This document shows, piece after piece, positions 36,257-39,075 of a DNA stretch of 39,075 nucleotides (its first letter is position 1; each line of letters begins with the position of its first letter). Under the pieces are notes generated by a model that was not told the origin of the DNA, searched no databases, and saw only the letters and a program-made list of their open reading frames with translations. Source of the DNA: Pseudomonadota bacterium (GTDB lineage: Bacteria; Pseudomonadota; Gammaproteobacteria; Xanthomonadales; Rhodanobacteraceae); contig JAJXWZ010000245.1 in the NCBI GenBank assembly GCA_021781345.1, forward strand, positions 1-39,075, given 5' to 3'. The position numbers and the translations under genes were made by a program.

Positions 36257-37153
36257 TCAGAAATAGCCTTCGCGCTTCTTGCGTTCCATCGAGTCCGCGG
36301 GGTCGCGGTCGATCAGCCGGCCCCGGCGCTCGGAGCTGCATACCGCCAGCATCTCGGCGATCACCGAGTCCACGCTGTCGGCAGCCGATTCGATCGCGCC
36401 GGTCAGCGGCCAGCAGCCAAGGGTACGGAAACGGACGCGCCTCGGCTCGGCGCGTTCGCCCGGAAGGAAATGCATTCGTTCCGGATCGTCCACCACGATC
36501 AGCGCTTCGTCGCGCGCCACCACCGGCCGCTCCCTCGCGAAATACAACGGCACCAGCGGGATCCGTTCGCGCCTTATGTAGAGCCATACATCCAGCTCGG
36601 TCCAGTTCGACAAGGGAAACACGCGCATGCTCTCGCTGGCGGCGATTCGGGTATTGCAGAGATTCCACGGTTCCAGACGCTGGTTGCGCGGATCCCAGCG
36701 TTGCTGGGAGGAGCGCAGCGAGAACACGCGCTCTTTCGAGCGCGAACTTTCCTCGTCGCGTCGCGCGCCTCCGATCGCCGCGTCGAACCCGTGCAAGGCG
36801 AGCGCCTGCTTCAACGCTTCGGTCTTCATGACGTCGGTATGCAGCGAAGCGCCATGGTCGAAAGGATTGATGCCGCGCGCGAGCCCCTCGCGGTTCGTGT
36901 GCACGATCAGGTCCACGCCGGTCTCGACGGCGCGGCGATCGCGAAATTCGAGGGTCTCCCTGAACTCCCATGCTTCGTCGACATGCAGCAGGGGAATCGT
37001 CGGTCGCGCCGGCGCGAAGGCCTTCAGCAGCAAGTGCAAGAGCACCGACGAGTCCTTGCCGACCGAGTACATCAATACCGGCTTGCGGAAGCATGCCGCG
37101 GTCTCTCGCAGGATACCGATGCTTTCCGTCTCTAGTTGATCGAGCAATTTCAT
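36257..37153 (-). CDS. cysD: Sulfate adenylyltransferase subunit 2 (CysD), no adjacent cysN
   Basis: [19 protein letters not shown]...[19 protein letters not shown]...[25 protein letters not shown]...[18 protein letters not shown]...[16 protein letters not shown]...REGYF. Confidence 0.94.
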   Translation of the reverse strand: MKLLDQLETESIGILRETAACFRKPVLMYSVGKDSSVLLHLLLKAFAPARPTIPLLHVDEAWEFRETLEFRDRRAVETGVDLIVHTNREGLARGINPFDHGASLHTDVMKTEALKQALALHGFDAAIGGARRDEESSRSKERVFSLRSSQQRWDPRNQRLEPWNLCNTRIAASESMRVFPLSNWTELDVWLYIRRERIPLVPLYFARERPVVARDEALIVVDDPERMHFLPGERAEPRRVRFRTLGCWPLTGAIESAADSVDSVIAEMLAVCSSERRGRLIDRDPADSMERKKREGYF

Positions 37154-37265
37154 GGACGCAATGTCCGTTCGTGGCCCGCGGATCGCACTGGTTGCATTCC
37201 CGGGATCCCGCGCGGACTGGTCGCGCTCACGCGGCGTCCAGGCGTGCCCGCACAGCATGGCGACC

Positions 37266-37330
37266 CGGGGCGAAACCCGCCCCGATGGCGCGCGCCTTGC
37301 CTTGGCCAGTGGCCACGGCCTGGCGCGCGC
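37266..37330 (-). terminator. Tandem hairpins downstream of icd
   Basis: CGGGGCG-aaacc-CGCCCCG (37266-37284) and GCGCGCGCC/GGCGCGCGC stem (37288-37296/37322-37330). Confidence 0.45.
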
Positions 37331-37348
37331 CGCTTGCGAACGTCGGCT

Positions 37349-38857
37349 TCACTCCCCCTGCGCCACCGAATAACCGGGGTTGCCATCGAAGCGGTAGAGG
37401 TTCTCGCTCTTGATCGGCGGCAAGCCCGCCGCCACCAGGCTGCGCATGAGTTCGAGGATCGCTTCCGGGGTCACCGCGCCCTCGCCACCGCGGAAGCGGC
37501 AGCGCCAGTGGTCGGTGCAGAAGGTGTCGGGATTGCCGTTTGGCCACACCTTGGTCCCGCGGTTGGTCATCATCGCGAGGCGCAGCCCTGCCGGGCAGGC
37601 TTGCTGCAGCCGCGCGGCCAGCACCGCCGGATCGCGCACTGCCGGGGCCCAGTCGAGGAAAATGTCCACGCCGTCGCAGGCCTTCACGGCAGGCCGCGGT
37701 TCGGACTGCGTCTTGTGCGCGGCGGGTGCGACCGGCTCGGCGGCGGGATAGCGCGCGGCCTTCAGGTGCTCGGGCGACTTGCCCAGGCGTTCGACGATCG
37801 CCTGCGCGAACTCGCGCGTGCCGACCTGTCGCTTGCTGGTCTGCTCGTTGAGGATATCGAGCGTGTGCAGGCCGTCCTCGAGGGTGCACAGCCAGGCGTT
37901 GTGGATCAGCTCGGCCTTGTCCTGCTGGCCCAGGTGCGCCAGCATCATGACGGCTGCCAGCAGCATGCCCGAGGGGTTGGCGATGTTCTTGCCGGCGATG
38001 TCCGGCGCCGAGCCGTGCACGGCCTCGAACATGGCCAGGTCGGCGCCGATGTTCGCCGAACCGGCCATTCCGATGGAACCGGCCAGCTCGGCGGCGATGT
38101 CGGACAGGATGTCGCCGTAGAGGTTGGGCGTGACCACCACGTCGAAGTCGCGCGGGCGCACCGCGAGGCGGGCCGCGCCGATATCGATGATACGGTGCTC
38201 GCTGGCAATGTCGGGATATTCCTGCGCGATTTCGTCGAAGACCCGATGGAACAGCCCATCGGTCAACTTCATGATGTTGTCCTTGCTCATGCAGGTGATC
38301 TTGCGGCGTCCCTGCCGCCGTGCGTACTCGAAGGCGTAGCGCACGATGCGCTCGCAGCCCGGCCGGCTGATCAGCTTCAGGCACTGGGTGACCTCGCCGG
38401 TCTGGCGATGCTCGATGCCACCATAGGTGTCCTCCTCGTTTTCGCGCACGATCACGACGTCCATGCCCGGGTGCGGCGAGTGCACGTAAGGGTGGTAGGC
38501 GACGCACGGCCGCACGTTGGCGTACAGGCCGAGCGTCTTGCGCAGCGTGACGTTGACGCTCTTGTACCCGCCGCCCTGCGGCGTGGTCATCGGCCCTTTC
38601 AGCAGCACCTTGTGCCGGGCCAGCGAGTCCCAGGCGTCCTCCGGCACGCCGGAGGCGTGGCCCTCCTTGTAGGCCCGCAGACCCAGCGTGACAGGCGCGA
38701 AGTCGATGGCCACACCCGCCTCACGCAACACGTGCAGGACCGCGTCGGTGATTTCCGGGCCTATGCCGTCGCCATGGGCGACGGCCACGGTGCGATGCGG
38801 TACATTGGTGCGCGCAGGAACTTCGAAATCCAGCGAACTTTTCGGCATAGCGGACAT
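37349..38857 (-). CDS. icd: Isocitrate dehydrogenase, Thermus-type with C-terminal extension
   Basis: VAVAHGDGIGPEITDAVLHVL...RENEEDTYGGIEHRQT...VVTPNLYGDILSDIAAELAGSIGMAGSANIG...FEAVHGSAPDIAGKNIANP; GGAGG SD before ATG 38857. Confidence 0.93.
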   Translation of the reverse strand: MSAMPKSSLDFEVPARTNVPHRTVAVAHGDGIGPEITDAVLHVLREAGVAIDFAPVTLGLRAYKEGHASGVPEDAWDSLARHKVLLKGPMTTPQGGGYKSVNVTLRKTLGLYANVRPCVAYHPYVHSPHPGMDVVIVRENEEDTYGGIEHRQTGEVTQCLKLISRPGCERIVRYAFEYARRQGRRKITCMSKDNIMKLTDGLFHRVFDEIAQEYPDIASEHRIIDIGAARLAVRPRDFDVVVTPNLYGDILSDIAAELAGSIGMAGSANIGADLAMFEAVHGSAPDIAGKNIANPSGMLLAAVMMLAHLGQQDKAELIHNAWLCTLEDGLHTLDILNEQTSKRQVGTREFAQAIVERLGKSPEHLKAARYPAAEPVAPAAHKTQSEPRPAVKACDGVDIFLDWAPAVRDPAVLAARLQQACPAGLRLAMMTNRGTKVWPNGNPDTFCTDHWRCRFRGGEGAVTPEAILELMRSLVAAGLPPIKSENLYRFDGNPGYSVAQGE

Positions 38858-38880
38858 CACGGCCTCCAGGTTTACGTGAC

Positions 38881-39075
38881 ATGGAAAACAAGAAATCTGT
38901 ATCACGTATTAAACGTCATGTTTTACGCGGTGTCAAGTCCGCGCCCCAAGCGACGCCCGCGGCCAACGCGCCGACGGGTTGGACCTTCTTCAGCAATCAT
39001 TCGCACGTCCTGTTCTGCCTCGCGGGCGACCCGATGATGCTGCTACGCGATGTCGCCGCACGGGTCGGCGTGACC
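38881..39075 (+). CDS. Winged-helix/MarR-like transcriptional regulator, truncated by window edge
   Basis: MENKKSVSRIKRHVLRGVKSAPQATPAANAPTGWTFFSNHSHVLFCLAGDPMMLLRDVAARVGVT..., open to the edge; HTH-like segment; absent from the track because truncated. Confidence 0.6.
   Translation, partial: MENKKSVSRIKRHVLRGVKSAPQATPAANAPTGWTFFSNHSHVLFCLAGDPMMLLRDVAARVGVT

Noticed and set aside
37136-39037. 633-aa forward ORF opposite icd
   Set aside because: Antisense to a well-supported isocitrate dehydrogenase; composition (His/Arg/Gly/Val rich) is a codon-bias shadow frame.
1-39075. CRISPR arrays, tRNA/rRNA genes, prophage or transposase genes
   Set aside because: No regularly spaced repeats, tRNA-like TTCGA/CCA contexts, or integrase/transposase motifs were recognised by eye; low-abundance structured RNAs cannot be excluded without covariance models.

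Overview
GC-rich bacterial chromosomal window, most like a gammaproteobacterium of the Xanthomonadales/Lysobacterales type (inferred from protein character only). It is densely coding, and about 38 CDS are supportable, including two edge-truncated ones missing from the ORF track (ubiJ-like at the left, a winged-helix regulator at the right). The left half is mostly housekeeping or metabolic: a Mn-exporter-type UPF0016/GDT1 gene behind a clear yybP-ykoY riboswitch candidate, trmL, an SDR, ubiE, proline iminopeptidase, GST, hydrolases, a desaturase, a PQQ-like propeller protein, threonine aldolase, PhzF, a LytTR two-component pair, three S9 peptidases and a PA0069-type radical SAM protein. The main finding is at about 22.5-36.2 kb: an ECF sigma/ChrR anti-sigma pair (singlet-oxygen/photo-oxidative stress type) flanked by (i) a seven-gene lipid-modification operon (desaturase, FAD oxidoreductase, DUF1365, CFA-type methyltransferase, DUF2878, DUF1295, second CFA-like methyltransferase) in which all six junctions are 4-nt ATGA overlaps, and (ii) a Rieske oxygenase, folE, FeS-type photolyase, TspO-like protein and lipocalin. 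By eye I found the same promoter-like element, G(C/G)ATCC-N17-GTA, at four places: before the sigma gene, the lipid operon, folE and the lipocalin operon. This predicts one autoregulated light/singlet-oxygen regulon that makes a modified membrane fatty acid. Other points of interest are an M20 peptidase remnant, an orphan cysD, an unannotated 31-aa membrane mini-protein and an unusually tight divergent icd/regulator pair. No tRNA, rRNA, CRISPR or intact mobile element was recognised.
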